NCBI GenBank assembly: GCA_016234595.1
Contig: JACRBG010000001.1
Span: 136,810 to 200,809, forward strand
Direction: 5' to 3'
DNA from: Chloroflexota bacterium
GTDB lineage: Bacteria > Chloroflexota > Anaerolineae > Aggregatilineales > J027
Length of the DNA: 64,000 bases
A program made the translations under genes and the position numbers. Each line of letters begins with the position of its first letter. Position 1 is the stretch's first letter. Positions 36,114 to 45,878 of this stretch are shown here, piece after piece. Below the pieces are notes generated by a model, which did not search any database, was not told the DNA's origin, and saw nothing but the letters and a program-made list of their open reading frames with translations.

Positions 36114-38794
36114 AACGCTGCTTCCCGCACTTTGGGCGGACTTGAACTTAGAGGTAGTCGAATGGTAAAACGTGCTCCACCCTCAGCCAAATTTTCCGCC
36201 GTTAATTTTCCATTGTGGGCTTCTATTAGACCGCGAGAAATGGATAAACCCAAACCCGTTCCACCTGTAGCTGTTCCCGGCACGCGATAAAACTTGTCAA
36301 AAATACGTTCTAGGTTTTCCAGCGGAATACCCGGCCCAGCATCGGTAACACGAATGGTTAAAAATTGGCCTTCGACTGCCACAGCCACCTTTACCGGGGA
36401 TTTAGCAGGCGTATAGTTGGCGATGTTATCCAGCAGATTGACCAGCACCTGCTCCATCAACACAAAATCCATTGGCACAAGTGGTAAATCTGGCTGGCAG
36501 TCAATCGTTAGCGGTCGCCCTTGTAAGCGTTTTTCCATGTGTTTGACCGCCACCCCGACAATATCTTGTACATCGCACCATTCCACCTTCAATTTTAAGC
36601 GGCCCGTTTCCAACCGTGACATGTCCAACAAGTTTGCCACTAGGCGATTAAGACGCTCAGCGGCGTCTTGAATATCCCGACTTAGTTCAAGACGAGCATT
36701 TTTACTGTCACCCGTTTGGGGGTCAAGCAAACTGCTGGCGGCCCCGGTGATCGTAGCAATGGGTGTGCGCAACTCGTGGGAAATCGAATTTAACAGGGCC
36801 TCATAGAGACGTTCGGACTCTTTGAGCATAGCAGCTTGTTCAGCAGCTTCATCCAAAAGTTCCCGTTCAATCACGAGAGCGACCTGATTAGCAAACGTCT
36901 CGAGCATAATTTCTTGGTCAACCGATAGGCGCTCGTCTTCATACGTGTGGATGCCTAATACGCCGACTGTACCCCGCGAGGTCAACAACGGCAGAAACTG
37001 GGCCTCACTTAACAAGGGTAGGGTATCGGTATGGCGTCCAGCAGGTTTACCATTTTCCAAGACCCACATCGCTACACTAAGGCCTTTTTCGTCCAATCGG
37101 AGGGTACTGGCGGGGTGTGGTTCCGTTTGTGACTTGCCATCACCGGGCAACAAGATGGCAACTTCAGCATCAAATACTTGGGACAATTGAGTGACGGCTG
37201 TATTCAGCACATCTTCGAGTGTCACCGCCGAAGCGGTCTCATGGGCCAGCGTGTAAAGTGCCATCGTTCTCTCGGCGTTACGGCGGGCCTGTTGTTCTTG
37301 CGCACGCAAGCGGGCAGTTAGGTTCCCAGTGAAAATAGCAATCACAAAATAGAGCGAAAAGAGAATAATGTCTTCGGGTTGGTTGATATTGAAAGTATAG
37401 CGCGGCTGAATAAACAGAAAATTCCATGAGATAGCACTCAAAAAGGCCGCTAACAAGGCAGGCCCACGTCCGATATAGATGGCAATCAGCAATACCGCCA
37501 ACAATTCAGTTAATCCAACAGCTTGATAGTTGGCGTAGGGCAACGCCACAATGTCTATAGCGGTAACTGCACCGACAATGGCGGTTGCCGCAATATAACC
37601 CCACCATGATGAATGGCGTTCGGGATAGCCGAAGCGGTGGACGCGGGGTGTTCGGATTTCGTCACCCGTGACCACATAAATATCAATATCCCCACTGGCC
37701 CGAATCAGTTTATCAACCAGTGAGCCACCTCGAAGCCATTCTTGGAACGGATGGGCCAATGGCTTGCCCACGACTATTTGTGTGACATTGCGTTGATGAG
37801 CCAAGTGGAGCAGGGTTTCGGTCACATTATCGCCATTGGTCATAACAACTTCGCCACCAAGTTTACGGACAAGGCTGAAATGAGCCGCCAAATTTTCTTT
37901 TTGTTCGGGCGGCAACTGGGCAGATGTTTCAACATGCACCGCAATCCAAGGGGCTTCTAGATTATAGGCCATGCGGCGTGTCCAGCGAATCAACTGCTCG
38001 GAAAATGGACTAGGGCTAACGGCTACCATTAGCCGCTCCCCCGATTTCCACGGGCCAGCAATGCTTTTGACCTGCATATAATCTTGCAGTTTGTGGTCAA
38101 CATGCTCGGCAGTGAGGCGCAAAGCCATTTCACGCAGGGCCGTTAGATTACCCACCCGAAAAAAATTATTGGCGGCAGTTTCGATACGCTCAGAAGTATA
38201 GACTTTGCCTTCAGTCAGGCGCTTGCGTAAGTCCTCTGGGGCAAGATCAATCAGTTCAATCTCATCAGCCATATCCATAATGGAGTCCGGCACGGTCTCA
38301 AAAATTTGAATTCCCGTTATTTGGCGAACGGCATCGGCACGGCTTTCGAAATGCTGGACGTTGACGGTGGTATAGACATTAATCCCAGCCTCCAAAATTT
38401 CCAACACATCTTGATAACGTTTGCGATGCCGTACCCCCGGTGCATTGGTATGGGCCAGTTCATCCACCAACACAATCTGGGGGCGGCGCTTGAGGATGGC
38501 ATCGGTATCCATTTCATCCAGAAACGTACCACGATACTCTACCCGCTGGCGTGGGATAATTTCTAGCCCTTCTAGCAGTTCTTCCGTCTCGGCTCGCTTG
38601 TGGGTTTCCACATAACCAACCACCACGTCAATGCCTTCCAATTGCAATTGACGGGCTGAATCCAACATGGCGTAGGTTTTGCCTACGCCTGCTGCCATGC
38701 CGAAAAAGATTTTGAGTTTGGCCCGTTGGTCGCGTTCTTCTTCTTTTTGAATCGCCGCCAACAGCGCGTCTGGGTCTGGTCGGTACTCGTCCAT
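36110..38794 (-). CDS. kdpD: KdpD osmosensitive potassium sensor kinase
   Basis: This 894-residue full-length KdpD has an N-terminal KdpD domain with a Walker A loop GMAAGVGKT at 32-40, a universal-stress-like domain (about 255-375) and four membrane helices (about 395-505). A GAF-like domain (540-655) follows, then HisKA with His673 ('NSISHELRTPIATITG', the same number as in E. coli) and an HATPase domain with 'VTDAGPGIP' and 'GTGLGLSISRG'. It phosphorylates KdpE when potassium or turgor falls. The gene follows kdpC directly (three bases between). Confidence 0.97.
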   Translation of the reverse strand: MDEYRPDPDALLAAIQKEEERDQRAKLKIFFGMAAGVGKTYAMLDSARQLQLEGIDVVVGYVETHKRAETEELLEGLEIIPRQRVEYRGTFLDEMDTDAILKRRPQIVLVDELAHTNAPGVRHRKRYQDVLEILEAGINVYTTVNVQHFESRADAVRQITGIQIFETVPDSIMDMADEIELIDLAPEDLRKRLTEGKVYTSERIETAANNFFRVGNLTALREMALRLTAEHVDHKLQDYMQVKSIAGPWKSGERLMVAVSPSPFSEQLIRWTRRMAYNLEAPWIAVHVETSAQLPPEQKENLAAHFSLVRKLGGEVVMTNGDNVTETLLHLAHQRNVTQIVVGKPLAHPFQEWLRGGSLVDKLIRASGDIDIYVVTGDEIRTPRVHRFGYPERHSSWWGYIAATAIVGAVTAIDIVALPYANYQAVGLTELLAVLLIAIYIGRGPALLAAFLSAISWNFLFIQPRYTFNINQPEDIILFSLYFVIAIFTGNLTARLRAQEQQARRNAERTMALYTLAHETASAVTLEDVLNTAVTQLSQVFDAEVAILLPGDGKSQTEPHPASTLRLDEKGLSVAMWVLENGKPAGRHTDTLPLLSEAQFLPLLTSRGTVGVLGIHTYEDERLSVDQEIMLETFANQVALVIERELLDEAAEQAAMLKESERLYEALLNSISHELRTPIATITGAASSLLDPQTGDSKNARLELSRDIQDAAERLNRLVANLLDMSRLETGRLKLKVEWCDVQDIVGVAVKHMEKRLQGRPLTIDCQPDLPLVPMDFVLMEQVLVNLLDNIANYTPAKSPVKVAVAVEGQFLTIRVTDAGPGIPLENLERIFDKFYRVPGTATGGTGLGLSISRGLIEAHNGKLTAENLAEGGARFTIRLPLSSSPPKVREAAL

Positions 38795-38797
38795 AGG

Positions 38798-39367
38798 CTA
38801 ACCCCCTAATTTATCAAGGGCCATATTGAGCAGGAGGACATTGACACGCTCTTGCCCCAAGATAAACAACTGCGGTTTTTCAGTATATTCTTCAACCAAA
38901 TCGGCAACTTGTTGGCGATCCAGTCCGCGTGTTGTAGCGACGCGATCAATTTGCAGTTTCGCCGCATCGGGGCTGATATGTGGATCGAGGCCACTAGCAG
39001 AGGCAAACAACAAATCAGCCGGGATTTCAGCCTCTGCATCCAACCCATTCGCTTCTCGGATTTCAGCCGCCCGCTGCTTCACCATCTCGGCTAAAGTCGC
39101 GTTAGTTGGGCCAGCATTTGTGCCACTTGATGGTAAGGGATTATAGCCAATCGCCGAAGGTCGCGGCCAAAAATAACGCGGATCATTATTGGCCTGCCCA
39201 ATCAAGGTTGAGCCGACCGCTTGGCCGTTCACTTCTCGAATGCTGCCATCGGCCTTATCGGGAAAAACGACCTGTGCTATCCCAGTAATCGCAAGGGGGT
39301 ACACAACCCCCGTAATTAACGTCATCAATCCCAAAATCACCAATGCGGGTTTTAATTGTGCTAACAT
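38798..39367 (-). CDS. kdpC: Potassium-transporting ATPase subunit C
   Basis: The 189-residue subunit has one N-terminal membrane helix (about 8-28, 'LVILGLMTLITGVVYPLAI') and an exposed domain with the family features 'GQANNDPRYFWPRPSA', 'DLLFASASGLDPHISP' and 'RVNVLLLNMALDKL'. It stabilises the KdpFABC complex and raises its affinity. It lies 21 bases after kdpB and three before kdpD. Confidence 0.96.
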   Translation of the reverse strand: MLAQLKPALVILGLMTLITGVVYPLAITGIAQVVFPDKADGSIREVNGQAVGSTLIGQANNDPRYFWPRPSAIGYNPLPSSGTNAGPTNATLAEMVKQRAAEIREANGLDAEAEIPADLLFASASGLDPHISPDAAKLQIDRVATTRGLDRQQVADLVEEYTEKPQLFILGQERVNVLLLNMALDKLGG

Positions 39368-39388
39368 TGCAAGTTTCTCCAGTTTTCC

Positions 39389-41473
39389 TTACGCCAACCC
39401 TAGCGCCGTAATCAAAATGTCAATCGCCTTGATGCCAATAAACGGCACAATCAACCCACCAACCCCAAAAATCAGGAGATTGCGTTGCAACACCGCCGCC
39501 GCTCCCATCGGGCGATACCCCACCCCACGTAAGGCCAGTGGAATCAGTGCCACGATAATCAGAGCATTGAAAATAATCGCGCTCAGTATCGCACTTTCGG
39601 CTGATTGCAAGCCCATGATATTGAGCTTAGATAATGGGCCATCCGCACTGCCTGTCAGGGCATACAATGTGCCAAACAGAGCGGGTAGGATGGCAAAATA
39701 CTTAGCCACATCGTTGGCAATGCTGAATGTGGTCAGTGCCCCGCGTGTCATAAGCAATTGTTTGCCGATTTCCACCACCTCAATTAATTTGGTGGGGTCG
39801 CTATCCAGATCAACCATATTGCCCGCTTCACGAGCCGCTTGTGTACCCGTATTCATCGCCACACCTACATCAGCTTGCGCTAAGGCTGGAGCATCGTTTG
39901 TGCCGTCACCTGTCATCGCCACCAAGCGTCCATCCGACTGCTCTTGGCGAATACGACGCAGTTTATCTTCGGGGGTAGCCTGCGCCATAAAATCATCCAC
40001 GCCCGCTTCTGCTGCAATCGCTGCGGCGGTCAAAGGATTATCGCCTGTAATCATGACGGTGCGGATCCCCATCGCGCGTAATTGGGCAAAACGCTCTTTG
40101 ATACCGCCTTTGACAATATCCTTGAGTTCAATTACACCGAGAATTTCGTGCCCTTCGGCAACGACTAGAGGTGTACCACCGCTTTTACCAATGGTATCTA
40201 CACTGGTCTGCACCTCGGCTGGAAACATACCTCCGATTTCGGCCACATGCTTTTTGACAGCATCAGCAGCCCCCTTACGAATAGAACGGGCTGGATGACC
40301 ATCCACTGCTGGAAAGTCCACCCCACTCATACGGGTCTGAGCGGTAAAGGGGATAAATTCGGCATTCAGTTCGCCTAATTCGCGCCCTCGCAGGCCGAAT
40401 TTTTCTTTTGCCAGTACCACAATCGAACGACCTTCTGGTGTCTCATCCGCCAGTGAAGATAATTGTGCAGCGTCGGCCAAACGGTCCGAGGGTACACCCG
40501 GTGCTGGGATAAAAGCGGTTGCCATGCGATTACCTAAAGTGATTGTGCCTGTCTTGTCCAACAGCAGCACGTCAATATCGCCTGCCGCCTCGACCGCTCG
40601 TCCACTTGTCGCCAGCACATTACGTTGAATCATGCGATCCATGCCACTGATGCCAATGGCGCTCAACAGGCCGCCAATCGTGGTGGGGATGAGACAAACT
40701 AGGAGGGCAATCAATACTGGAATAGTGGCTGCCGTCTCACCCGTTTGTCCGGCAGCTTCCTCGCTATATTGGGCAAAACCGCGTAGCGACACTACCGCCA
40801 AGAGGAAAATGATCGTTAAGCCCGACAGCAAAATCGTCAAAGCGATTTCGTTGGGAGTTTTTTGGCGTTTGGCGCCTTCGACCAATGCGATCATCCGGTC
40901 TAAGAAAGTGCTGCCTTGTTCGGAGGTGATTTTGATGACAATACGGTCACTCAAAACTCGTGTACCGCCCGTAACGGCACTGCGATCCCCACCGCTTTCC
41001 CGAATGACTGGGGCTGACTCACCCGTAATGGCGGATTCGTCCACGCTGGCAATACCTTCAACCACTTCACCATCCCCGGGGATAAGATCACCGACTTCAC
41101 AAACAACTAAATCACCGCGTTTAAGCTCAGTCGCCGCGACTTTTTCTTCCCGACTGCCCGATAGACGACGGGCCATCATCTGCGTGCGTGTTTTACGCAA
41201 GCTGTCGGCTTGGGCTTTACCCCGCCCTTCGGCCATCGCCTCGGCAAAATTGGCAAAGAGGACAGTAAACCATAGCCATAGCGAAATTTGCAGATTAAAG
41301 CCAGAAAAGTCACGGATGGTGATGACTGAGGTCATGGTTGCCCCGACAGCCACCACAAACATCACCGGGTTTTTCAATTGTTGACGCGGGTCGAGCTTAC
41401 GAAAAGCGTCTGCTACCGCCCGCTGCACAATGGTACGTTCAAATAGAGGTCTAGCTTTTGTTTTGGTTTCCAT
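39389..41473 (-). CDS. kdpB: Potassium-transporting P-type ATPase subunit B
   Basis: This 694-residue P-type ATPase energises potassium uptake. The phosphorylated Asp is at 306 in '[10 protein letters not shown]'. The actuator '[10 protein letters not shown]', nucleotide-binding and hinge motifs '[13 protein letters not shown]' and '[19 protein letters not shown]' are present, as are seven membrane helices. Long open frames on the opposite strand here are shadows of this gene. It lies between kdpA and kdpC with short gaps. Confidence 0.98.
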   Translation of the reverse strand: METKTKARPLFERTIVQRAVADAFRKLDPRQQLKNPVMFVVAVGATMTSVITIRDFSGFNLQISLWLWFTVLFANFAEAMAEGRGKAQADSLRKTRTQMMARRLSGSREEKVAATELKRGDLVVCEVGDLIPGDGEVVEGIASVDESAITGESAPVIRESGGDRSAVTGGTRVLSDRIVIKITSEQGSTFLDRMIALVEGAKRQKTPNEIALTILLSGLTIIFLLAVVSLRGFAQYSEEAAGQTGETAATIPVLIALLVCLIPTTIGGLLSAIGISGMDRMIQRNVLATSGRAVEAAGDIDVLLLDKTGTITLGNRMATAFIPAPGVPSDRLADAAQLSSLADETPEGRSIVVLAKEKFGLRGRELGELNAEFIPFTAQTRMSGVDFPAVDGHPARSIRKGAADAVKKHVAEIGGMFPAEVQTSVDTIGKSGGTPLVVAEGHEILGVIELKDIVKGGIKERFAQLRAMGIRTVMITGDNPLTAAAIAAEAGVDDFMAQATPEDKLRRIRQEQSDGRLVAMTGDGTNDAPALAQADVGVAMNTGTQAAREAGNMVDLDSDPTKLIEVVEIGKQLLMTRGALTTFSIANDVAKYFAILPALFGTLYALTGSADGPLSKLNIMGLQSAESAILSAIIFNALIIVALIPLALRGVGYRPMGAAAVLQRNLLIFGVGGLIVPFIGIKAIDILITALGLA

Positions 41474-41483
41474 AGGTGTATCC

Positions 41484-43175
41484 CTAGAAGATTCGTCCCG
41501 CCTGCATCAAATAATGTTCAACGATTGGCCCCAACGACAACGCTGGGAAAAAGGTCAGTGCCCCAACAATGAGCACTACGGCGACCAACAATCCCACAAA
41601 CAGTCCTCCATCTGTGGGGAATGTGCCGGGGGATGGCGGGGAAACACGCTTACTCACCATGCTTCCAGCAATGACCAACACGGGAATAATGATGCCAAAG
41701 CGTCCTATCAACATGATGATACCGAGGGCAATGTTATAGAAATCCACATTGGCGTTTAAGCCTGCGAAGGCACTCCCATTGTTGCCTGCTGCCGAGCTAA
41801 AGGCATATAGGATTTCGCTTAAACCATGCGGCCCCATATTGGCACGGCTGGCAAGGGCCTGATCTAAAACCGAGGCCAAACCCGCCCCTAATAAGATGCA
41901 GGCATTGGGCAGCAGCACCGCCAAGATCGCCATTTTGACTTCCCGTGCCTCGATTTTCTTGCCTAGATATTCCGGCGTTCGCCCAACCATCAATCCAGCG
42001 ATAAACACGGTCAGGATGACAAAAATCAGCATGCCATAGAGACCAGCACCCACCCCGCCAAAAATCACTTCACCCAGCATGATGTTAAACAATGGGATCA
42101 TGCCAGCAATCGGGCTTAAGCTATCGTGCATGGAATTGACCGAGCCATTAGAAGCCACCGTTGTGGATTCGGCCCAGAGGACACTGTTCGCTACCCCAAA
42201 GCGGGTTTCTTTGCCTTCCATCACCCCCGCAACACCATAAACCGGATTATGGCTATATTCCGCCGCCAGCATCGTGATCAGGCCAACCATAAATAACAGC
42301 AGCATGGCACCAAAAATCACCCAGCCTTGGCGTTTGGCCCCCACCATCACCCCATAGGTATAGGTCAAGGCCGCAGGAATCATCAGAATGGCGAACATTT
42401 GCAAGAAATTACTGAGTGGCGTTGGGTTTTCAAAGGGATGGGCACTGTTCGTGTTGAAAAAACCACCACCATTTGTTCCTAGTTGTTTGATGGCAATCTG
42501 TGAGGCGGCTGGCCCTAGCGGAAGATGCTGAATTTCCCCCGTCAGTGTCGTGACATCTTTATAGGAAGCAAAAGTTTGTACCACGCCTTGGCTGACCAAT
42601 ATCAATGCGAGAATGATTGAGAGAGGCAGCAAGATATAGAGAATGGCCCGAACGAGGTCAACCCAAAAATTACCGATCGTTTGGCCCGTCCGACGTGCCA
42701 ATCCGCGCGTCAGTGCAACCACAATCGCAATCCCAGTTGCGGCACTCACAAAATTCTGTACGGCCAGACCAACCATTTGCGTGAAATAACTCATGGTTGT
42801 TTCACCTGCATACGATTGCCAATTGGTGTTGGTCATAAAACTGATAGCAGTATTGAAGGCTAAGGCAGTGGGCACATTAGGTAAATTCTCGGGGTTAAGT
42901 GGCAGTGACCCCTGTACCAATTGAATGACGAACAAAACCAAGAAACCTAATAGATTGAATAACAACATCGCAACTGCATATGTTTTCCAATCCATTTCTT
43001 GTGAGGCATTGACTCCCGAAACTTTATAGATGCCATTTTCAATAGGGGTCAACACAGGCGACATAAAATTACGCTGCCCACTAAAAACCTTTGCCATATA
43101 ACCACCCAACAGTGGTGTACAGACAATGAGCAGCCCAACGTATAGTGCAATTTGAACAAGTTCTAATGCGCTCAT
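41484..43175 (-). CDS. kdpA: Potassium-transporting ATPase subunit A
   Basis: This 563-residue channel-like subunit binds and passes potassium. About ten membrane helices are visible, with four selectivity-filter repeats of the SKT-like type, for example '[13 protein letters not shown]', '[20 protein letters not shown]' and '[14 protein letters not shown]'. The Arg-rich '[15 protein letters not shown]' loop is a family marker. The ATG begins three bases after the kdpF stop. Confidence 0.98.
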   Translation of the reverse strand: MSALELVQIALYVGLLIVCTPLLGGYMAKVFSGQRNFMSPVLTPIENGIYKVSGVNASQEMDWKTYAVAMLLFNLLGFLVLFVIQLVQGSLPLNPENLPNVPTALAFNTAISFMTNTNWQSYAGETTMSYFTQMVGLAVQNFVSAATGIAIVVALTRGLARRTGQTIGNFWVDLVRAILYILLPLSIILALILVSQGVVQTFASYKDVTTLTGEIQHLPLGPAASQIAIKQLGTNGGGFFNTNSAHPFENPTPLSNFLQMFAILMIPAALTYTYGVMVGAKRQGWVIFGAMLLLFMVGLITMLAAEYSHNPVYGVAGVMEGKETRFGVANSVLWAESTTVASNGSVNSMHDSLSPIAGMIPLFNIMLGEVIFGGVGAGLYGMLIFVILTVFIAGLMVGRTPEYLGKKIEAREVKMAILAVLLPNACILLGAGLASVLDQALASRANMGPHGLSEILYAFSSAAGNNGSAFAGLNANVDFYNIALGIIMLIGRFGIIIPVLVIAGSMVSKRVSPPSPGTFPTDGGLFVGLLVAVVLIVGALTFFPALSLGPIVEHYLMQAGRIF

Positions 43176-43178
43176 GCG

Positions 43179-43268
43179 TCAGAATCTTTCTGGAAACAAC
43201 AAGGAATAGACAAGATAGACCAACAGCAGGCCAGCGATAAGACCTGCAATAACCAACTCGGCATCCAT
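43179..43268 (-). CDS. kdpF: KdpF small membrane subunit
   Basis: A 29-residue hydrophobic peptide directly upstream of kdpA. It begins MDAELVIAGLI and ends YSLLFPERF; the one-helix form with a PERF end is typical of KdpF, which binds between KdpA and KdpB and stabilises the complex. AAAGGGA lies just before the chosen ATG (43268); another ATG 15 bases upstream is in frame. An extended -10-like TG-A-TAATAC (43309-43301) upstream could belong to the operon promoter, but no good -35 accompanies it. Confidence 0.92.
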   Translation of the reverse strand: MDAELVIAGLIAGLLLVYLVYSLLFPERF

Positions 43269-43378
43269 AAAAGTCCCTTTCATAGCTAAATTGCTTGGCT
43301 GTATTATCAGCCTGATGGGGGTCAAAATGGGCTAAATTTTTCACGGAAAGGCATCAGGAATCTATCAAGATCGCCCCC

Positions 43379-43407
43379 TTGACAGATAAAATGAAGTGCG
43401 TTATCTT
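43379..43407 (+). promoter_or_regulatory. Promoter of the lysine operon leader
   Basis: Consensus TTGACA (43379-43384), 17 bases, TATCTT (43402-43407). Transcription would begin near 43414, so the transcript carries about 385 bases of leader before lysW. This region is divergent from kdpF; no other feature occupies 43269-43378 that I can identify. Confidence 0.75.
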
Positions 43408-43445
43408 TTCCGCCACTTAGCAATCATCTTGGAAATATCTCAAAC

Positions 43446-43499
43446 ATGACCATGTCATCTGTGACTTTGAAAAAAGGCAAAAAACCGAACCGCACCTAA
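43446..43499 (+). CDS. Lysine-rich leader peptide 1 (17 residues)
   Basis: A short frame, ATG to TAA, encodes MTMSSVTLKKGKKPNRT. Four AAA lysine codons occupy residues 9, 10, 12 and 13. It starts about 32 bases into the predicted transcript and has only a weak upstream purine run (GGAAA, 12 bases away). The last three codons (AAC CGC ACC) form segment 1 of the attenuator hairpins that follow, and the stop codon abuts segment 2. The same KKxKK pattern at the same residue numbers recurs in leader peptide 2. It resembles trp, his and thr leader peptides in which scarcity of the cognate aminoacyl-tRNA stalls the ribosome; here the amino acid would be lysine. Confidence 0.7.
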   Translation: MTMSSVTLKKGKKPNRT

Positions 43500-43583
43500 C
43501 TGGGTGGTTTTTGTGTTTTGCCAACGAGGGCACAGCCAAAAAGCAGAAATGAATACCACCCATCGCGGTGGTTTTTTATTTTT
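43488..43583 (+). terminator. Attenuator 1: alternative hairpins ending in a terminator
   Basis: Four segments can pair in three ways. Segment 1 (43488-43496, AACCGCACC) pairs with segment 2 (43503-43509, GGTGGTT; two bases bulged). Segment 2 extended (43501-43508, TGGGTGGT) pairs perfectly with segment 3 (43555-43562, ACCACCCA). Segment 3 (43555-43560) pairs with segment 4 (43567-43572, GGTGGT) around a six-base loop, followed by TTTTTATTTTT. A ribosome stalled at the lysine codons would cover segment 1 and free segment 2 to block the terminator; one reaching the TAA would cover segment 2 and let it form. The 1:2 hairpin also has its own T-rich tail and might terminate by itself. Confidence 0.7.
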
Positions 43584-43616
43584 AGGGTCATGAGTAAATC
43601 AATCAGGGAAATCAAC

Positions 43617-43697
43617 ATGTTTTTTATAGACAGCATCAGCAAAAAAGCGAAAAAAACAAACACCCTCTGGCGGCGATTAGCCCGACAGTGCGCTTGA
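43617..43697 (+). CDS. Lysine/arginine-rich leader peptide 2 (26 residues)
   Basis: A second short frame, ATG to TGA, has a good ribosome site (AGGGA, seven bases upstream). Lysine AAA codons again stand at residues 9, 10, 12 and 13 (KKAKK). Further on come Trp18 and three arginines at 19, 20 and 23 (CGG, CGA, CGA). Its first codons (43631-43640) and its stop region (43692-43702) can pair, and codons 16-18 overlap a sequence that competes with the downstream terminator. The match in number, codon and residue position to leader peptide 1 argues for duplication and for translation of both. Whether the arginines also sense arginine is open. Confidence 0.75.
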   Translation: MFFIDSISKKAKKTNTLWRRLARQCA

Positions 43698-43762
43698 TGC
43701 TGGATTAAATCAGTCAACCCCGCGCCCTCTCTGGAAAATCGCCAGAGGGGGCGTTTTTGTTT
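43631..43762 (+). terminator. Attenuator 2: competing pairings and strong terminator before lysW
   Basis: The terminator is a 12-pair stem (43723-43734 with 43742-43753, one G-U) with a seven-base loop and TTTTTGTTT, ending about 40 bases before the lysW ATG. Its 3' arm can pair instead with 43663-43672 (CCCTCTGGCG with CGCCAGAGGG, ten perfect pairs), a near copy of its own 5' arm that lies inside leader peptide 2. A third pairing joins 43631-43638 (CAGCATCA) to 43695-43702 (TGATGCTG), enclosing the lysine codons. These exclusive structures are typical of attenuation, but the order of events is less clear than in module 1. Confidence 0.7.
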
Positions 43763-43798
43763 CTTAGCCCAATTTCAATCTATGAGGAGTCTTTCAAA

Positions 43799-43975
43799 AT
43801 GAGTAGTAGCAATATCGAATGTCTAGAATGTGGAGCCGATCTACGAGTGCCCAACAATGTGATGCAGGGCGAGATTTTGAAGTGTTCGGATTGTGGCATT
43901 GAGCTAGAAGTGACCGAATTGAACCCCCTGACGATTGACCTCGCGCCGATGGAAATGGAGGACTGGGGCGAATGA
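43799..43975 (+). CDS. lysW: Amino-carrier protein LysW
   Basis: This 58-residue zinc-ribbon carrier protein has its C-terminal glutamate joined to the amino group of alpha-aminoadipate so that lysine is made on the carrier. Cysteines at 8, 11, 29 and 32 form the zinc site, the middle is acidic, and the protein ends EDWGE, the hallmark of LysW. I chose the ATG at 43799 (GAGGAG nine bases upstream). The stop overlaps the lysX start in ATGA. It is first in a ten-gene operon preceded by two attenuators. Confidence 0.97.
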   Translation: MSSSNIECLECGADLRVPNNVMQGEILKCSDCGIELEVTELNPLTIDLAPMEMEDWGE

Positions 43976-44835
43976 GTGCCAGAATCGGAATTTTGTGCAG
44001 CCGCGTTCGCATCGAAGAAAAATTGTTGTTCGCGGCTTTTGAAGAATTAGGCCTCAGCCCCGTCCGTTTGGATGAGCGGGAGATGATTGCGCGGATTGGG
44101 GAATTTGCTCCCGAAGTAGATGTGGTGTTGGAACGCAGCATCAGCACCTCAGCGGGGTTGGTGGCAGCCCAATTGTTGGAGGCGGCCCATATCCATGTCA
44201 TCAACAGCTATGCCACTGCCAGTACCTGTGCCGATAAAATTCGTACCACCGTTGCTCTCGCCCAATTGGGTGTGCCCCAGCCAATTACCGAAGTCGCCAT
44301 GAGCGCTGAATCGGCCCTCGCCGCCATTGAGCAGATGGGTTATCCGGTTGTCCTTAAGCCTGCCATTGGTTCATGGGGGCGCTTGCTAGCACGGGTGAAT
44401 GATCGAGATGCCGCCGAAGCCATCCTTGAACATAAGGAAACACTAGGTGGGGTCGGTCATCAGATTTATTACATTCAGGAATATATCGAAAAGCCCGCCC
44501 GCGACATTCGCGCTTTTGTGATCGGAACGGAAACCATCTGTGCGATTTATCGCAGTTCGCCCCACTGGATCACCAACACAGCTCGCGGCGGCAAGGCCAG
44601 CAACTGCCCGATTACGGATGATATTGCCGAAATCTGCCGGAATGCGGCGTTAGCGGTCAGTGGGGGACAGGGTGGGATTTTGGCAATTGACCTGCTGGAA
44701 GACCCCGAACGTGGCTTGCTGGTGTGCGAAGTCAACCATACGATGGAATTTCGCAACAGCATTGATACAACAGGGGTCAACATTCCGCTCCGTATGGTCC
44801 AATTTGTGCTGAATTCGGTCGAGGTGGTGCGATGA
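43972..44835 (+). CDS. lysX: LysW--L-2-aminoadipate ligase (ATP-grasp)
   Basis: It ligates alpha-aminoadipate to the C-terminal glutamate of LysW using ATP. This 287-residue ATP-grasp enzyme of the RimK group has a '[19 protein letters not shown]' lysine/glycine loop near 123-141, '[19 protein letters not shown]' and the metal-binding '[16 protein letters not shown]' close to the C-terminus. The family includes LysX (aminoadipate) and ArgX (glutamate). The homocitrate-pathway genes in the same operon argue for aminoadipate; dual use is possible. It overlaps lysW and lysY by four bases each. Confidence 0.95.
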   Translation: MSARIGILCSRVRIEEKLLFAAFEELGLSPVRLDEREMIARIGEFAPEVDVVLERSISTSAGLVAAQLLEAAHIHVINSYATASTCADKIRTTVALAQLGVPQPITEVAMSAESALAAIEQMGYPVVLKPAIGSWGRLLARVNDRDAAEAILEHKETLGGVGHQIYYIQEYIEKPARDIRAFVIGTETICAIYRSSPHWITNTARGGKASNCPITDDIAEICRNAALAVSGGQGGILAIDLLEDPERGLLVCEVNHTMEFRNSIDTTGVNIPLRMVQFVLNSVEVVR

Positions 44836-45878
44836 GCCGCATACAAATCGGCATCGTTGGCGCATCGGGCTATACGGGTGGGGAGCTACTACGCTTGCTC
44901 AGTCAACATCCACAGGTCGAGGTCACGCAGGTCACGGCAGGGCGGAATGTGGGCAAGTTTGTCCACAACGTTCATCCCCATTTGCGTGGTCAGTTAAACC
45001 TCCAATTTATCGCGGATGAAGCCCTGCAACCCTGCGATGTGTTATTCCTCGCCCTACCACATGGTCAAGCCCAACAGTCTATTGAACACTACGCCACCCT
45101 CGCCCCTCGATTAATTGACCTCAGTGCCGATTTCCGCCTCCACAACCCTACCGATTACGCCACCATCTATGCCCACGAACATGAAGCGGTTGTCTGGTTA
45201 GACCGCTTTGTCTATGGTCTGCCGGAACTCAACCGCTCGGCATTGATGGGTTCTGCCTATGCCAGTGGGGTTGGCTGCAACGCAACAGCAACGACATTGG
45301 CGCTGTGGGCATTGGTGCGTGCCGGGATTTTGAACGCCGACCAACCGATTTTTGCCGATATTAAGGTAGGTAGTAGTGAAGCAGGCAGCACACCCACCCC
45401 AGCCAGTCATCATCCTGCGAGAAGTGGCATTGTACGACCCTTCCAACTCACCGGACATCGGCATGAAGCGGAAGTCCGTCAATCTCTGCGCGATTGTGGC
45501 GACTTCGATATACGAATGGCCGTGACAAGTGTCGAAATGGTGCGCGGCGTGGCGGTGGCAGTGCATGTCACCCTACCCGTTGGATTGCGTGAACGGGATT
45601 TATGGCAGGCGTATCGGAGTGCATGGAAAGGTGAACCCTTTGTACGCATCGTGCATGAACAAGATGGCTTGCATCGTCATCCGGAACCACGTCTGTTGGC
45701 CGGTACGAATTATGCCGATGTGGGCTGGGAGTACGACCCTGCTACTGGGCGAACAGTGCTACTAGCGGCAATTGACAATCTAGGTAAGGGCGCGGCAGGG
45801 AGTGCCGTGCAGTGCATGAATTTAATGTGTGGCTTCGACGAAACAACTGCATTGAACTTTGGGGGGATCTATCCATGA
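44832..45878 (+). CDS. lysY: LysW-aminoadipyl phosphate reductase (ArgC family)
   Basis: It reduces the carrier-bound aminoadipyl phosphate to the semialdehyde with NADPH. The 348-residue ArgC-like enzyme has a Rossmann loop '[17 protein letters not shown]' at 7-23, the catalytic Cys in '[15 protein letters not shown]' near 147-161, and the C-terminal '[20 protein letters not shown]' typical of the family. It starts in ATGA with lysX and its TGA overlaps the lysZ ATG. The '[13 protein letters not shown]' loop binds the carrier end in related structures; that detail is family knowledge. Confidence 0.95.
   Translation: MSRIQIGIVGASGYTGGELLRLLSQHPQVEVTQVTAGRNVGKFVHNVHPHLRGQLNLQFIADEALQPCDVLFLALPHGQAQQSIEHYATLAPRLIDLSADFRLHNPTDYATIYAHEHEAVVWLDRFVYGLPELNRSALMGSAYASGVGCNATATTLALWALVRAGILNADQPIFADIKVGSSEAGSTPTPASHHPARSGIVRPFQLTGHRHEAEVRQSLRDCGDFDIRMAVTSVEMVRGVAVAVHVTLPVGLRERDLWQAYRSAWKGEPFVRIVHEQDGLHRHPEPRLLAGTNYADVGWEYDPATGRTVLLAAIDNLGKGAAGSAVQCMNLMCGFDETTALNFGGIYP

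Noticed and set aside
39189-41384. Long plus-strand frames of 369 and 250 codons
   Set aside because: Both are antisense to kdpB and kdpC and have low-complexity Ser/Arg/Ala/Pro/Ile content with no recognisable domain.
43081-43717. Minus-strand frames of 87 and 73 codons near kdpF and the lysine leader
   Set aside because: The first is in the wrong frame over kdpF/kdpA; the second is antisense to the leader peptides and terminators.
43269-43798. Lysine (L-box) riboswitch upstream of lysW
   Set aside because: I could not find the L-box core; short lysine-rich frames and alternative hairpins explain the region better.
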